From the NCBI RefSeq assembly GCF_005434965.1, contig NZ_SKCI01000001.1:1200952-1264951 (forward strand): a stretch of DNA of 64,000 bases, written 5' to 3'. Both the position numbers and the translations under genes were made by a program. The DNA comes from Marimonas lutisalis (GTDB lineage Bacteria; Pseudomonadota; Alphaproteobacteria; Rhodobacterales; Rhodobacteraceae). A model generated the notes under the pieces. It saw only the letters and a list, made by a program, of their open reading frames with translations, was not told the DNA's origin and searched no databases. Positions 34,455-43,202 of the stretch are shown here, piece after piece (the stretch's first letter is position 1; each line of letters begins with the position of its first letter).

Positions 34455-34587
34455 GGAGACATAGCCGGGCGCGGGAGCAGCCGGTTTCAAGTTGGTGTCG
34501 CTTGCGCTTGCTCGGTGCGATGGTGATGGGTTTCAAGCGAGCAAGTATTTGAAAAACCTATTTGTTCGAAACTTTCCTGTCCAGTTT

Positions 34588-36366
34588 TCATTGTTGGCCT
34601 TTCAGGTGATCGGCGAGACGGAGAGCGAAACCCATGACCATCAGCGTAGGGTTGGCATGACCGCTGGTCGGGAACACCGAAGCGCCGGCAGCGAAGAGAC
34701 CCTGGACGCCGTGAACCATGCAATTTCGGTCGACAACCCCATTCCGCGGATCGATCGACATGCGAGTCGTCCCGGCCGAATGTGCCATGTCGATCACCGC
34801 GATATCACCGAGGTCGCCGTTGCCGGTCCAGATTTCCAACTGGGGCGCGGGCAACCCGGCCTCAGCAAATTCCCTGCGCAGGATATGGGCAAACCGCGCC
34901 ATTGTGTGCGCTTCGCGATTGCCGATGCGCCAATTAACAAGCGGAAGGGGGGTGCCGAAACGATCCTTTTCAGTGGAAAGAACGACGCGATTGTCAGGAT
35001 CAGGCGCCTGCTCGCAAACGGCGATGATCTTGAGCCCCGTGAGTTTGTGCGGAACGCCTTGGGTGAGGTATTCTTCGGCCACCATGTTGGGCCGGAAGCG
35101 GACCAGCTGGTTGACGACGAAGCGCGTGATGGGTTTGGGAAATTTCTCGCTTTGAAAGGCCAGCCGACCCAGTCCTTTCGCCACGAGCCCGGGCGATTTG
35201 AGAACGGCCATGATATCCGCTGAATAGCTTTGGCTGCGGCGTCTGAGAAGCCGTTTCGCGGCGTTGAAGGGATCATCGGGCGCGCGTTCGCCCTGGAAAT
35301 AGACGGCGCAATTCAGTAGTTTTTCTTTCTTTTGAACGGTGGGTGTGGGGGCGAGGCCACGCATGTACATGCTGCTGCCGTTTTTGTGCTTCAGGCCGTA
35401 GAATCCAAAGAGTTCGGCCATGGCCGCTATGTCCCGGTCATCGAAACTGGCCAGCGCCGCGGAGGGATGATCAAGCAGGTAACGCCCGACATTGTCATGG
35501 TCATTGCCGAGCCCCCGTGACCGGTGATCGTTGGAGACGAGAAGCAGGCGCGCGTTCTCGATGGTGCTTGTGGCCAGAACGACTGTGCCGGCCCGGACGG
35601 TTCTGGTCGCGCCGGACCTGTCAGCGAAGAGGGCACCCGTGACCCGCGATCCGGCTGGTTCGGTCAGGACTTTGACAGCTGTTGCCCCCGTCAGTACGCG
35701 CGCGTTGGCGGGCGGACGATGCAGGAACTCGCGGCCCAGATGCATGACCTCCATCGGGCTGATCGTGGAGCGCGCGAACTGCCAGAAGAACGAGCGCAAG
35801 ATCTCCGGGTCGGGTCGGGGGAGGGGCGGATTGCGGCCCATCAAGGACCAAAGGTTGTCGTCATAGCAATTGGCCGACAGGTTGAGGAGTTCGGCGGCCC
35901 GGTCAAGAAAGGGAGAGAGTTCCTTGCCGTCCACCGGCCAACCGCTTTGCGGTATCCAGGGGCGGGCGGCGAAATCCATTTCATCGAAGGTCGCGGACTT
36001 GCCGGCCCATGCGGACGTGGACCCGCCGAGACCGCGACATCGGACGCCGAAGTTCTGGTTTTCATGTGACCAGTATCGGGTTTGCGGTCCGTGGAAAGAT
36101 TCGCGACGGGCGATCTGTTCATCGTTCCAGTTTGCGGGGTGGGTAAGAACCCGATTGAGCGTATCGGTGTCCTGGGCCTCTTCCAGGCCACCGCTTTCGG
36201 CGATCAGCACGTCGAAACCTGTGCCATCAAGCCCGCGTGCCAGGGTGAGACCGGCCGCGCCGCCGCCAATAATCAGGATGTCGCATGAAACGTCTTCTCC
36301 TGTCGCCAAGTCGCTCAACTCGCGGACATGGGCAGCTTGGCCTTGGGAGAGGGATCCGGAAGGCAT
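34588..36366 (-). CDS. GMC-family FAD oxidoreductase
   Basis: 592 residues. FAD-binding start CDILIIGGGAAGLTLARGL (~28-46), the GLGGSTSAWAGKS segment (~112-124) near the flavin, VVLATSTIENARLLL, and C-terminal DMAHSAGTTRMSIDP and TSGHANPTLMVMGFALRLADHL, where the family His and Asn bases lie. The enzyme would oxidise an alcohol, often a sugar hydroxyl to a ketone or aldehyde. It follows the DegT aminotransferase by 17 bp, so a keto-sugar made by GMC then aminated by DegT is an attractive pairing, but no NDP-sugar dehydratase is present to test this. Confidence 0.85.
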   Translation of the reverse strand: MPSGSLSQGQAAHVRELSDLATGEDVSCDILIIGGGAAGLTLARGLDGTGFDVLIAESGGLEEAQDTDTLNRVLTHPANWNDEQIARRESFHGPQTRYWSHENQNFGVRCRGLGGSTSAWAGKSATFDEMDFAARPWIPQSGWPVDGKELSPFLDRAAELLNLSANCYDDNLWSLMGRNPPLPRPDPEILRSFFWQFARSTISPMEVMHLGREFLHRPPANARVLTGATAVKVLTEPAGSRVTGALFADRSGATRTVRAGTVVLATSTIENARLLLVSNDHRSRGLGNDHDNVGRYLLDHPSAALASFDDRDIAAMAELFGFYGLKHKNGSSMYMRGLAPTPTVQKKEKLLNCAVYFQGERAPDDPFNAAKRLLRRRSQSYSADIMAVLKSPGLVAKGLGRLAFQSEKFPKPITRFVVNQLVRFRPNMVAEEYLTQGVPHKLTGLKIIAVCEQAPDPDNRVVLSTEKDRFGTPLPLVNWRIGNREAHTMARFAHILRREFAEAGLPAPQLEIWTGNGDLGDIAVIDMAHSAGTTRMSIDPRNGVVDRNCMVHGVQGLFAAGASVFPTSGHANPTLMVMGFALRLADHLKGQQ

Positions 36367-36383
36367 CGGCGCAGTCCGGTTCT

Positions 36384-37586
36384 CTATTCCGCGGCCTGCG
36401 GCGACAGGTAGGCAAGCGTTCTCGTGGCTTTCCGCCGGAGCGATTTCGCCCAGCGTCGCAGCACGAAGAGGGGCAGGTCGGGCCGAAGCGAAATCACGCA
36501 GGTCCTGCTTAGGACATCCAGTGTCGTCTGGTAGTCCGCCGGGTCATACGAGATGTCGCGATGCGCCCATCTGTGAGGGTTCATCCGCTCATCGAAGGAT
36601 CGCTTGCAAAGAACGGCCTCCCAATTTGTGAACACGTGCCGGTTTGTTTCGATCAACCGTTGCACCCCACGCGTTTGACCGAGTAATTCAGCCGCGCGTT
36701 CGTCATTGAAGACGACAGTGAGGCCAAGCGCATTCTCGGGGTCATTGTGAGGTGAGATGTGGCAATCGGGCAGGTTGGAAAACGCCTTGGCAAGCAACGT
36801 CCGGCGCGCTTTGAGTCGCGCCATCAAGGAATCAAGCCGCGAAAGTTGGGAGTGTAGCAACGTGCCGGTGATCTCGGAGACGCGGAAATTCATGGCTGCG
36901 AACAGCGGCTCGTTGAATCGCGCATGGTCGCGAATGAAACTGCCAGGATCATGATACATCCGGGCGCGCACGAACAGCCGTTCATCGTTGCACAGAACCG
37001 CGCCGCCTTCGCCGCTTGTCATGTTCTTGTAATGATTGAAGCTTAGCGCGCCCAGATCGCCGATCGCACCGACCCTGCGGCCCTTATAGATACCGCCGAC
37101 ACATTGGCAGGCGTCTTCGATGACTTTCAGTCCGTGACGTTGGGCGATGTCCAAAATCGCGTCCATATCCGCTACAAGATTGAGCATGTGAACCGGGATG
37201 ATAGCCTTGGTGTGAGGCGTGATGCGGCGTTCGATATCGGCGGGGTCGATGGTAAGGCTTTCATCGATGTCCACCAGCACCGGCACGGCGCCGACGGCAA
37301 GCGGGGCAAGCGCGGTGGCGACCCAAGTATAGGCCGGTACGAGAACCTCGTCGCCGGGGCCAATGCCGGCGGCGGCAAGCGCCGTGATCAGCGCATTGGT
37401 GCCGCTATTGACGGTGAGCACGTGGTCCACACCGAATTTCCGGGCCATGGCGGTTTCAAAGCGTGCGGTATAGCTGCGCTCACCCCGGGCATATCGCAGC
37501 AACCTGCCGCTGGCCAGGACCCGGTTGACCGCGAGGATTTCTTTCAAGGCAATTCTGGGCATTTCAATCCGACCCAAAGAAAACAT
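36384..37586 (-). CDS. DegT/DnrJ/EryC1/StrS aminotransferase
   Basis: 400 residues. PLP site: Lys187 in SFNHYKNMTSGEGG, together with SGTNALITAL (~61-70), PAYTWVATALAP and VIEDACQCVGGIYKG. Family members transfer an amino group, usually from glutamate, to a keto sugar bound to a nucleotide. In an EPS locus it would produce an amino sugar, although the keto-sugar precursor enzyme is not obvious. It is 17 bp upstream of the GMC oxidoreductase gene. The start at 37586 overlaps no other gene; 173 bp separate it from the CheR-like gene. Confidence 0.9.
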   Translation of the reverse strand: MFSLGRIEMPRIALKEILAVNRVLASGRLLRYARGERSYTARFETAMARKFGVDHVLTVNSGTNALITALAAAGIGPGDEVLVPAYTWVATALAPLAVGAVPVLVDIDESLTIDPADIERRITPHTKAIIPVHMLNLVADMDAILDIAQRHGLKVIEDACQCVGGIYKGRRVGAIGDLGALSFNHYKNMTSGEGGAVLCNDERLFVRARMYHDPGSFIRDHARFNEPLFAAMNFRVSEITGTLLHSQLSRLDSLMARLKARRTLLAKAFSNLPDCHISPHNDPENALGLTVVFNDERAAELLGQTRGVQRLIETNRHVFTNWEAVLCKRSFDERMNPHRWAHRDISYDPADYQTTLDVLSRTCVISLRPDLPLFVLRRWAKSLRRKATRTLAYLSPQAAE

Positions 37587-37759
37587 TGCTTATACAACAG
37601 AAGGCTACGCACAAGACGTCGCGCCAGTCCAGAAAATCTGCACAGTCTCAATATTAGCGCGCATCCGATTTCCGGCGCAATTTGGTGAGCCGCCGATGTC
37701 GCGGTCGGTCCGGGTGCGATTTCCGGGCGCGCGTGGTAGATGTCGCGGCGGGCGGGAGA

Positions 37760-38671
37760 TCAATAGCTGGTGCCCTCGTCACGCTTGAAAGCAGTGCCGT
37801 ATCTTCGCGCGCGGTCCTTGCGCCAGAACAGAAAAGGTTCGGTCCCCCAATAGACCCGCCACCAATGCGGCGGTGTGTGGACCCGGGTTTCTTGGAAGAT
37901 TTGCCGTAAATTCTGGGTGAAGGGGCTGAGGCCGTATTTTTTGGTGAGCGCGACGCGCAGGTCGAGTTGCATGCCCTCGATGAGCAAGACACCGCGCGGC
38001 GCCAACAGGCTTACCAGATTGTCAAAGGCGCTGGCGGTGTCCTCGGGTGTGAGGTGGAAGAGCACGTTCTGCGCGATGACGAGCGGCGACTGGCCGAATT
38101 TCGCGCGTAGCGTTTCGCCGTCGAGCAAGTTCGCCTGAGAAAAGCTGACATACTCGCGAAGTTCAGGTCGCACCACGTAGCTATCACCCTGGGCGAGGAA
38201 CGTGTCTTGGAGGAATTCCTCGGTCATGTAGACGCTGTGTAGAACCTCATCACTAGAGTACTCGGCAGCTTTCGCTCGGTCGATCATCGACTGGTGAAGA
38301 TCGGACGCGTAGATGTGAAAGTCGAGATCGGGGTGTGTTTTGCGCAAGACAGATGCGATCGTGTAAGTTTCGGCGCCGTTGGAACAGGCGAGCAAAGTAA
38401 TGTCGAGCCGGCCTTGAGGGCGGATGAAATCGAGAACCGGACCGGTGAGCAGCCTAAGCTGAGCCGGCCCGCGCAGAAAGCAGGTGTAGGTGTGATCGTT
38501 GACCCGCTTGCTCTTCTTCAAGAGGCGCCGATGGCGCAGGAGCCCATAGGGCAGCAGAATCGTGTCGTACAAGACCCGATTGCGAAGGAACTCGTACAGG
38601 CTGTTTGCCTTAGCAGCCTCCGTGCCGGGCGGCTTCGCGGAATAGTCCTTGTAATCGGGTGACACAGACAT
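37760..38671 (-). CDS. CheR-like SAM-dependent methyltransferase
   Basis: 303 residues from ATG 38671; a TTG at 38692 is also possible. The SAM-binding part has ITLLACSNGAETYTIASVL (motif I, ~82-100), FHIYASDLHQSMIDRA (~112-127) and IAQNVLFHLTPEDTASAFDNL (~200-220), a pattern close to the CheR catalytic domain but with no chemotaxis genes around. The C-terminus ends in an arginine-rich tail. In this context the acceptor could be a sugar or carboxyl group of the exopolysaccharide precursor. It lies between the KamA and DegT genes on one strand. Confidence 0.8.
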   Translation of the reverse strand: MSVSPDYKDYSAKPPGTEAAKANSLYEFLRNRVLYDTILLPYGLLRHRRLLKKSKRVNDHTYTCFLRGPAQLRLLTGPVLDFIRPQGRLDITLLACSNGAETYTIASVLRKTHPDLDFHIYASDLHQSMIDRAKAAEYSSDEVLHSVYMTEEFLQDTFLAQGDSYVVRPELREYVSFSQANLLDGETLRAKFGQSPLVIAQNVLFHLTPEDTASAFDNLVSLLAPRGVLLIEGMQLDLRVALTKKYGLSPFTQNLRQIFQETRVHTPPHWWRVYWGTEPFLFWRKDRARRYGTAFKRDEGTSY

Positions 38672-38877
38672 GGGCAAATCCGATTTCTCCAATCAGAACT
38701 TAATGCTAGCAGTATTTCTTGGGCATGTCTTCCGTCAAATCCGGGTAGTCCGTCGGTGCCGACCCCGAAGTTGTCGGAGCCGCGTTCGCATTGGTGACAT
38801 AGCGTCAAGAAGACTGGTTCGGGGCGCCGGACCACTGCGGGTGCCGATGCGTTTTATTAGGAATGTGTTCTGGGCGC

Positions 38878-40236
38878 CTAGAGTGGCGACTTTCTTGACA
38901 CAGGTTTGAGTATTTGGGGGGGTGGCGGGAAGCGGCCGGTTTCCGAGAGCTGCTTGTTCCACAGACTTTTCGTTTCGAGCTGATCGAACCAACAAGCATC
39001 GTGGGGGCCCTCGGCCCAGAAGGGTTTACGCACTCGGGATGGGTCGCGGGCTTGAAGGAACTGCAGAAGGAAGCGGGTGCGATCCGGACGGAACTGGGTG
39101 TCGATCACTTCGACCTTCCCAGGCGCGGCGCTCATCACCGGGCCGCGGGCGCTGCGCGCCAAGCCCGAGACTTGCTGAATCGCTCTACGATAGATCAAAA
39201 GGCTGCGGCTCAGCGGCACTTCGAAGAACTGGCGCGGGCCGGTGTCGCGTTCGATGAACATATAGTAGGGATGCACGCCGAGACGAACCTGATCGCGCCA
39301 GTTCCGGGCCCAGATATCGGGATCGTCGTTGATGCCGGCCAGAAGCGGGCCCTGGCTGTGTACGATCGCCCCGGAATCGCGCAGACGGCGAATCGCGGCG
39401 TGGGCGATCGGGTGATCCAACTCGCGCCAGTGGTTGACATGGGCCATGACGGCGACATTGCGACCGGCGCGGTTAACGCGTTCGATGAGGCGAAGAAGCT
39501 CATCGGCATCGGGATCACTGACATAGCGCTGCGGCCAGAATGTGAGACTTTTGGTGCCGATACGGATTGTTTGGATGTGGTCGAATTCCGGGGCAAGCAG
39601 CGGTTCGATATGTGCCGCCAGGTGATGCGTGGCCATGATCATCGGATCACCGCCGGTAAAGAGCACATCGGTGATGTCAGGGTGCGTGCGCAGGTAACGG
39701 ACGAGCGCCTTGGACTCCTTGCTGGCGAATTTCATCTTTGTATTGCCGACGAATTGCGCCCAGCGGAAACAGAAGGTGCAATAGGCGTGGCAGGTCTGGC
39801 CTCGGGCAGGAAAGTATAGAACGGTTTCCTTGTATTTATGCTGAAACCCGGCCGCTGGCGCGCCGTCCAGTTCAGGTACATTATGTTCGCGCTGGCCGGA
39901 AGGATGTGGATTCAGATGCGCGCGGATTTCCCGCGCAGCGGCCGCGATCTCGGTCGAAGAAGCATTGCGGGAGACAAGGTTTTCGATGCGGGTGAAAGCC
40001 TCGGGCGAGAGCATTTCGCGCGCTGGAAACACGAGCCGGAATACCGGATCGTCGGGGGCCGCGTCCCAGTCAATCAGATTGGAGGTGACATGCGCGTTTA
40101 CACGAAAGGGCAGGACTTTCGAAACGATCTTCAGGGCATGGCGGGTTTCGGCGGGCAGGCGATTGGCCTGCGGCAAACGGTGCAGCGAATCTGCGCCGAT
40201 GGCTTTATAGCGTTCGGTTGCTTCGGAAATCCGCAT
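38878..40236 (-). CDS. KamA-family radical SAM aminomutase
   Basis: 452 residues from ATG 40236. The [4Fe-4S] motif C149-x3-C153-x2-C156 (CHAYCTFC) follows the KamA lead-in ETVLYFPARGQT; FTGGDPMI, SQGPLLAGIND and the PLP lysine region SAAPGKVEV (K374) are also present. Lysine 2,3-aminomutases shift the alpha-amino group to the beta carbon. The expected lysine-binding Asp after YYxF reads IERDTG, shifted by one position, so the substrate may not be lysine. It is divergent from an ATP-grasp ligase gene across a promoter with a 25-bp tandem repeat. This combination in an EPS locus is unusual. Confidence 0.85.
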   Translation of the reverse strand: MRISEATERYKAIGADSLHRLPQANRLPAETRHALKIVSKVLPFRVNAHVTSNLIDWDAAPDDPVFRLVFPAREMLSPEAFTRIENLVSRNASSTEIAAAAREIRAHLNPHPSGQREHNVPELDGAPAAGFQHKYKETVLYFPARGQTCHAYCTFCFRWAQFVGNTKMKFASKESKALVRYLRTHPDITDVLFTGGDPMIMATHHLAAHIEPLLAPEFDHIQTIRIGTKSLTFWPQRYVSDPDADELLRLIERVNRAGRNVAVMAHVNHWRELDHPIAHAAIRRLRDSGAIVHSQGPLLAGINDDPDIWARNWRDQVRLGVHPYYMFIERDTGPRQFFEVPLSRSLLIYRRAIQQVSGLARSARGPVMSAAPGKVEVIDTQFRPDRTRFLLQFLQARDPSRVRKPFWAEGPHDACWFDQLETKSLWNKQLSETGRFPPPPQILKPVSRKSPL

Positions 40237-40392
40237 GTCACCCACCCAGCCCCCAACGACTACTGCAAATGGGTCGCCGAAAGTAATGACCCGCCCGCAA
40301 AGGTTAAAAGTTTTTTTGCCGAGACCCCAATCTCGAACGTCACTCGAAAAACCACCCTCCGACCCGCGAGCTTCGGAAGTAGTCCAGGTCAA

Positions 40393-40442
40393 TATCTTTT
40401 ATTATTTTCATATACAGTATCTTTTATTATTTTCATATACAG
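40393..40442. repeat. Perfect 25-bp tandem repeat in the kamA/ATP-grasp divergent promoter
   Basis: Two exact, back-to-back 25-bp copies (40393-40417 and 40418-40442) beginning TATCTTTTATTATTTTCATA and ending TACAG. The sequence is AT-rich, unlike the surrounding coding DNA. It lies in the 368-bp gap (40237-40604), ~150 bp from both start codons, and may hold promoter or operator elements; otherwise the gap shows no clear gene. Confidence 0.85.
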
Positions 40443-40604
40443 TTGATTTTGCAAGTTATTTCTGCAAGATCGAAGAGCAAATCCGTGTTTTTTTCAGGAG
40501 GGTCAGGCCTTGTTCAGAAATTGCCTGAATATCCGGCAAACGATTGCTGATTTTTGGCCTGAATTCGGATCAGGTTGTTTGAACTTTTTCCATGAGGTGA
40601 CGGT

Positions 40605-41777
40605 ATGAGAGGCCAAGAATCGGTTCTGCTTCTTGGAAACTACCGTCCTTCAGTCGCGGTGTCGCGGCGAATGGCGCTGTTAGGTTATCGTGTGATCGTA
40701 ACGCGCGATCATGGAGGCCTGGCGGCGGTTTCGCGAGCGGTGTCGGAGGTGTGGGACGCGCCGAAAACTGCGAAAGAACCGGGGTTCTTCGAATGTCTTA
40801 GCGAGTATCTGGCCGAGCGCCCTGATATCGGCGCCGTTGTGCCGGTGGAAGAATCCTATGTGCTGGGGCTGGCGCGGAACCGCGCCAAGCTTCCGCCGGA
40901 CCGGATATACGGAACGCCGTCGGATGAAATCGTCACGACATGTCTCGACAAGGTAGCAATGCTCGAAGTGGCCGGACGTGCCGGAGTGCCGTCGGCGGCG
41001 GCTCAAGTTGTCGAAACGCTGGACCAGATTTTCGACGCTGCGGCACGGATCGGGTTTCCGCTGATTGTGCGTCCGCTTTCGTCTTTGCAACCGATTGCCG
41101 GGCGAAAGGCGTTCATCACGCAGGAGGAAAGCGTACTGCGCGAGGCACTGACCGAGTGGCCGGAAGGGCATGACCGGCTGATCGTTCAGCGGTTCATTCG
41201 GGGACCGCGATTCAACGTCGATTTCGCGGCCCAAAAAGGCAGGGTGATACGGGCGGTGGCAACCCAAATTCTGAGAACCGACGCGTATGACGGCACCGGG
41301 ATCGATGTTTGCGGAAAGACCTTGCCGATGCCTGACGATCTGCGCGAGTTCACGGCACGAATGGCGGCAGCGCTGGATTATACCGGGGTCGGGCTTATTC
41401 AGTTCATGGTCGACCGCGACCGTGACGAGATCAGTTTTCTGGAACTCAACCCAAGGTTCAACGGCAACACCGCGGTGCCGGATCGGGCAGGGCTTGAACT
41501 GTGTCGCCTGTCCATCGACCTGGCGGAGGACCCCGATCGGGAGGAAAAGGTATTCGAATCCGAGGGCGGGCTGCGGCACGCATGGTTCTATGGCGATGTT
41601 CAGGGCATCCGCAAATCGGTGAGCCATGGCATGATGCGACGCGGACAGGTTCCGGGTGCGTTGTGGCAGGCGGTGCGCGATGCGGTTACCGCGGATTTTC
41701 ACGTCATATGGAGTTGGCGCGATCCGCGCCCCGGAATATCGCAATTCACCAACAGTCTGCGAAACGCTTTTCGGTGA
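40605..41777 (+). CDS. ATP-grasp ligase
   Basis: 390 residues. ATP-grasp features: PLIVRPLSSLQP (first ATP-binding Lys position replaced by Arg), HDRLIVQRFIRGPRFNVDFAA, and the metal-binding ELNPRFNGNTAVPDRAG near the end (~281-297). Such enzymes make amide or thioester bonds from a carboxylate and an amine or thiol with ATP. The start has no strong SD. It is divergent from kamA, and a ligase that attaches an amino acid to a sugar or peptide is plausible. There is no other recognised ligase domain. Confidence 0.82.
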   Translation: MRGQESVLLLGNYRPSVAVSRRMALLGYRVIVTRDHGGLAAVSRAVSEVWDAPKTAKEPGFFECLSEYLAERPDIGAVVPVEESYVLGLARNRAKLPPDRIYGTPSDEIVTTCLDKVAMLEVAGRAGVPSAAAQVVETLDQIFDAAARIGFPLIVRPLSSLQPIAGRKAFITQEESVLREALTEWPEGHDRLIVQRFIRGPRFNVDFAAQKGRVIRAVATQILRTDAYDGTGIDVCGKTLPMPDDLREFTARMAAALDYTGVGLIQFMVDRDRDEISFLELNPRFNGNTAVPDRAGLELCRLSIDLAEDPDREEKVFESEGGLRHAWFYGDVQGIRKSVSHGMMRRGQVPGALWQAVRDAVTADFHVIWSWRDPRPGISQFTNSLRNAFR

Positions 41778-41913
41778 GGCAACCCTGGTCGAATTGGCGG
41801 TTTCTTGCCATGCAAGCAGGAAGGGGTGCCTCGTTCTTGCCACAATTCGGGATTAGCCTGTAAAAGCCGCATCGCGACGTACTTTCCGCGTCAATTCGTC
41901 CTACGGAAACCCG

Positions 41914-42045
41914 ATGATCCTGCGAAACAGCATCTCTGCCTGCAAAGAGTGGGTTCGCTCGACAAGCCCGCAAAAGCTGAGATTGATCGTGATCGTGGCG
42001 TCGGTGCTGTTCTGGCTGGCAGTGATCGGATTAGTCTTTCTTTGA
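41914..42045 (+). CDS. Possible small membrane peptide
   Basis: A 43-codon frame (MILRNSISACKEWVRSTSPQ then a strong hydrophobic segment LRLIVIVASVLFWLAVIGLVFL) with an upstream CGGA box. It sits between the ATP-grasp gene and the exoY-like gene, close to the latter's stop but on the opposite strand. A similar short frame exists at 49247-49387. Evidence is limited to composition; expression is unknown. Confidence 0.4.
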   Translation: MILRNSISACKEWVRSTSPQKLRLIVIVASVLFWLAVIGLVFL

Positions 42046-42051
42046 TCGAGC

Positions 42052-42750
42052 CTAGCAGGCGCCGTCGCGGGTGAGAACCACTTTGACCGTTTTCAAGATG
42101 ATCTTGAGATCGCGGGAAAATGACCGATTCTTGACATATTCGACATCCATCTCGACGCGCTGGTCATAGGACACGTCGCTGCGGCCGCTGACCTGCCAGA
42201 CTCCCGTTATGCCGGGTTTTACCGAGATGTAGTCGCCGAAATTCTCGCCATATCGAATGGCTTCCTCGGCCACGATCGGACGCGGGCCGACCAGTGCCAT
42301 GTCACCTTTGAGAACGTTGAGAAACTGGGGCAGCTCGTCGAGGCTGGACTTGCGCAGCAAGAGCCCGAGGCAGGTCACGCGCGGATCGCTTTCGAGCTTC
42401 TGGGTGGCTTCCCATTCCTTGCGTGCTTCGGCGTCACTTGCCAGGAGGCGCGCAAGGCGCTCATTAGCATCAACCGCCATGGTGCGGAACTTCAGGCATT
42501 TGAACGTTTTTCCATTCTTACCGATCCGCGTATGACCGAAGAAAACCGGTCTGCCCTCGCGGATGAGCAGAAGGGCGCAAACAGCAAGCATGAACGGGGC
42601 GAAGAAGATCAGCGCGCCAAGTGCGAATGCCTTGTCGAAAGCCGCTCTCAGATGAACCGTGACACTGGCTTCATTGTGTTTGGCCGCCATTGCAGCAAGC
42701 TTTGAGGCGTCGGAATCGACGCTGTCAAAGGTGTGAAAGTGTGTACCCAT
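42052..42750 (-). CDS. Undecaprenyl-phosphate sugar phosphotransferase (ExoY/WcaJ-like)
   Basis: 232 residues. It starts the repeat unit on undecaprenyl phosphate in the inner membrane. Features: the hydrophobic segment ALGALIFFAPFMLAVCALLLI (~44-64), PVFFGHTRIGKNGKTFKCLKFRTM (~68-91), RKSSLDELPQFLNVLKGDMALVGPRP (~139-164) and KPGITGVWQVSGRSDVSYDQRVEMDVEYV. The short N-terminus without the WbaP/CpsE extra membrane helices makes it like ExoY or the catalytic half. It lies at the left side of the assembly genes, divergent from them across a 452-bp gap. Confidence 0.92.
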   Translation of the reverse strand: MGTHFHTFDSVDSDASKLAAMAAKHNEASVTVHLRAAFDKAFALGALIFFAPFMLAVCALLLIREGRPVFFGHTRIGKNGKTFKCLKFRTMAVDANERLARLLASDAEARKEWEATQKLESDPRVTCLGLLLRKSSLDELPQFLNVLKGDMALVGPRPIVAEEAIRYGENFGDYISVKPGITGVWQVSGRSDVSYDQRVEMDVEYVKNRSFSRDLKIILKTVKVVLTRDGAC

Positions 42751-43202
42751 GTTTTGTATTCACTACGCTTGGAAAAAGCGTACCCCCCCGAAAAAAGCGT
42801 TCCCCCAATCAAGCGCCCCCCACAAGGCCTCTCAATGAAAATACGAATCAAGTTTCTTCTTCATTATAGAAGGGTAACCGAGATCGCGGAAGGTTTCTTA
42901 ATGATCGTTAATCAACTAGCTCATTGTTTCCATACGGGAAATAGTTATCCACATTCCGGCAGAAAATTGACATGTTTCCGCCTTATTTCTAGGCAAACGT
43001 CAATCGCGACATTGCTTTGATTGAAAAATGGCAATGAAAAAATTCTTTTAGTTGTGGTCCCTCAGATCCGCGTGAAACCCATTTGTTGCGAAACGGCGTA
43101 GTGCTGGCCGGGATCCGGGCCGGCATGGCCGGAACAAAAAGCTGACACCTGCCCCTGACCTGATATCATAGGTGCTTCAAATAGAAGACATCGTGATTCG
43201 AA
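42751..43202. other. 452-bp AT-rich divergent promoter region between exoY-like and exoF-like genes
   Basis: No gene found. A 15-bp direct repeat AAAAAGCGTWCCCCC occurs at 42773-42787 and 42792-42806 (14 of 15 identical), followed by a related GCGCCCCCC at 42813. The centre (42840-43060) is AT-rich. It probably holds both promoters of the exopolysaccharide assembly genes. Confidence 0.6.

Noticed and set aside
43090-43140. GC-rich dyad GCCGGGATCCGGGCCGGC ahead of the exoF-like gene
   Set aside because: Could be a terminator or riboswitch-like fold, but no T run and no known riboswitch consensus was recognised.
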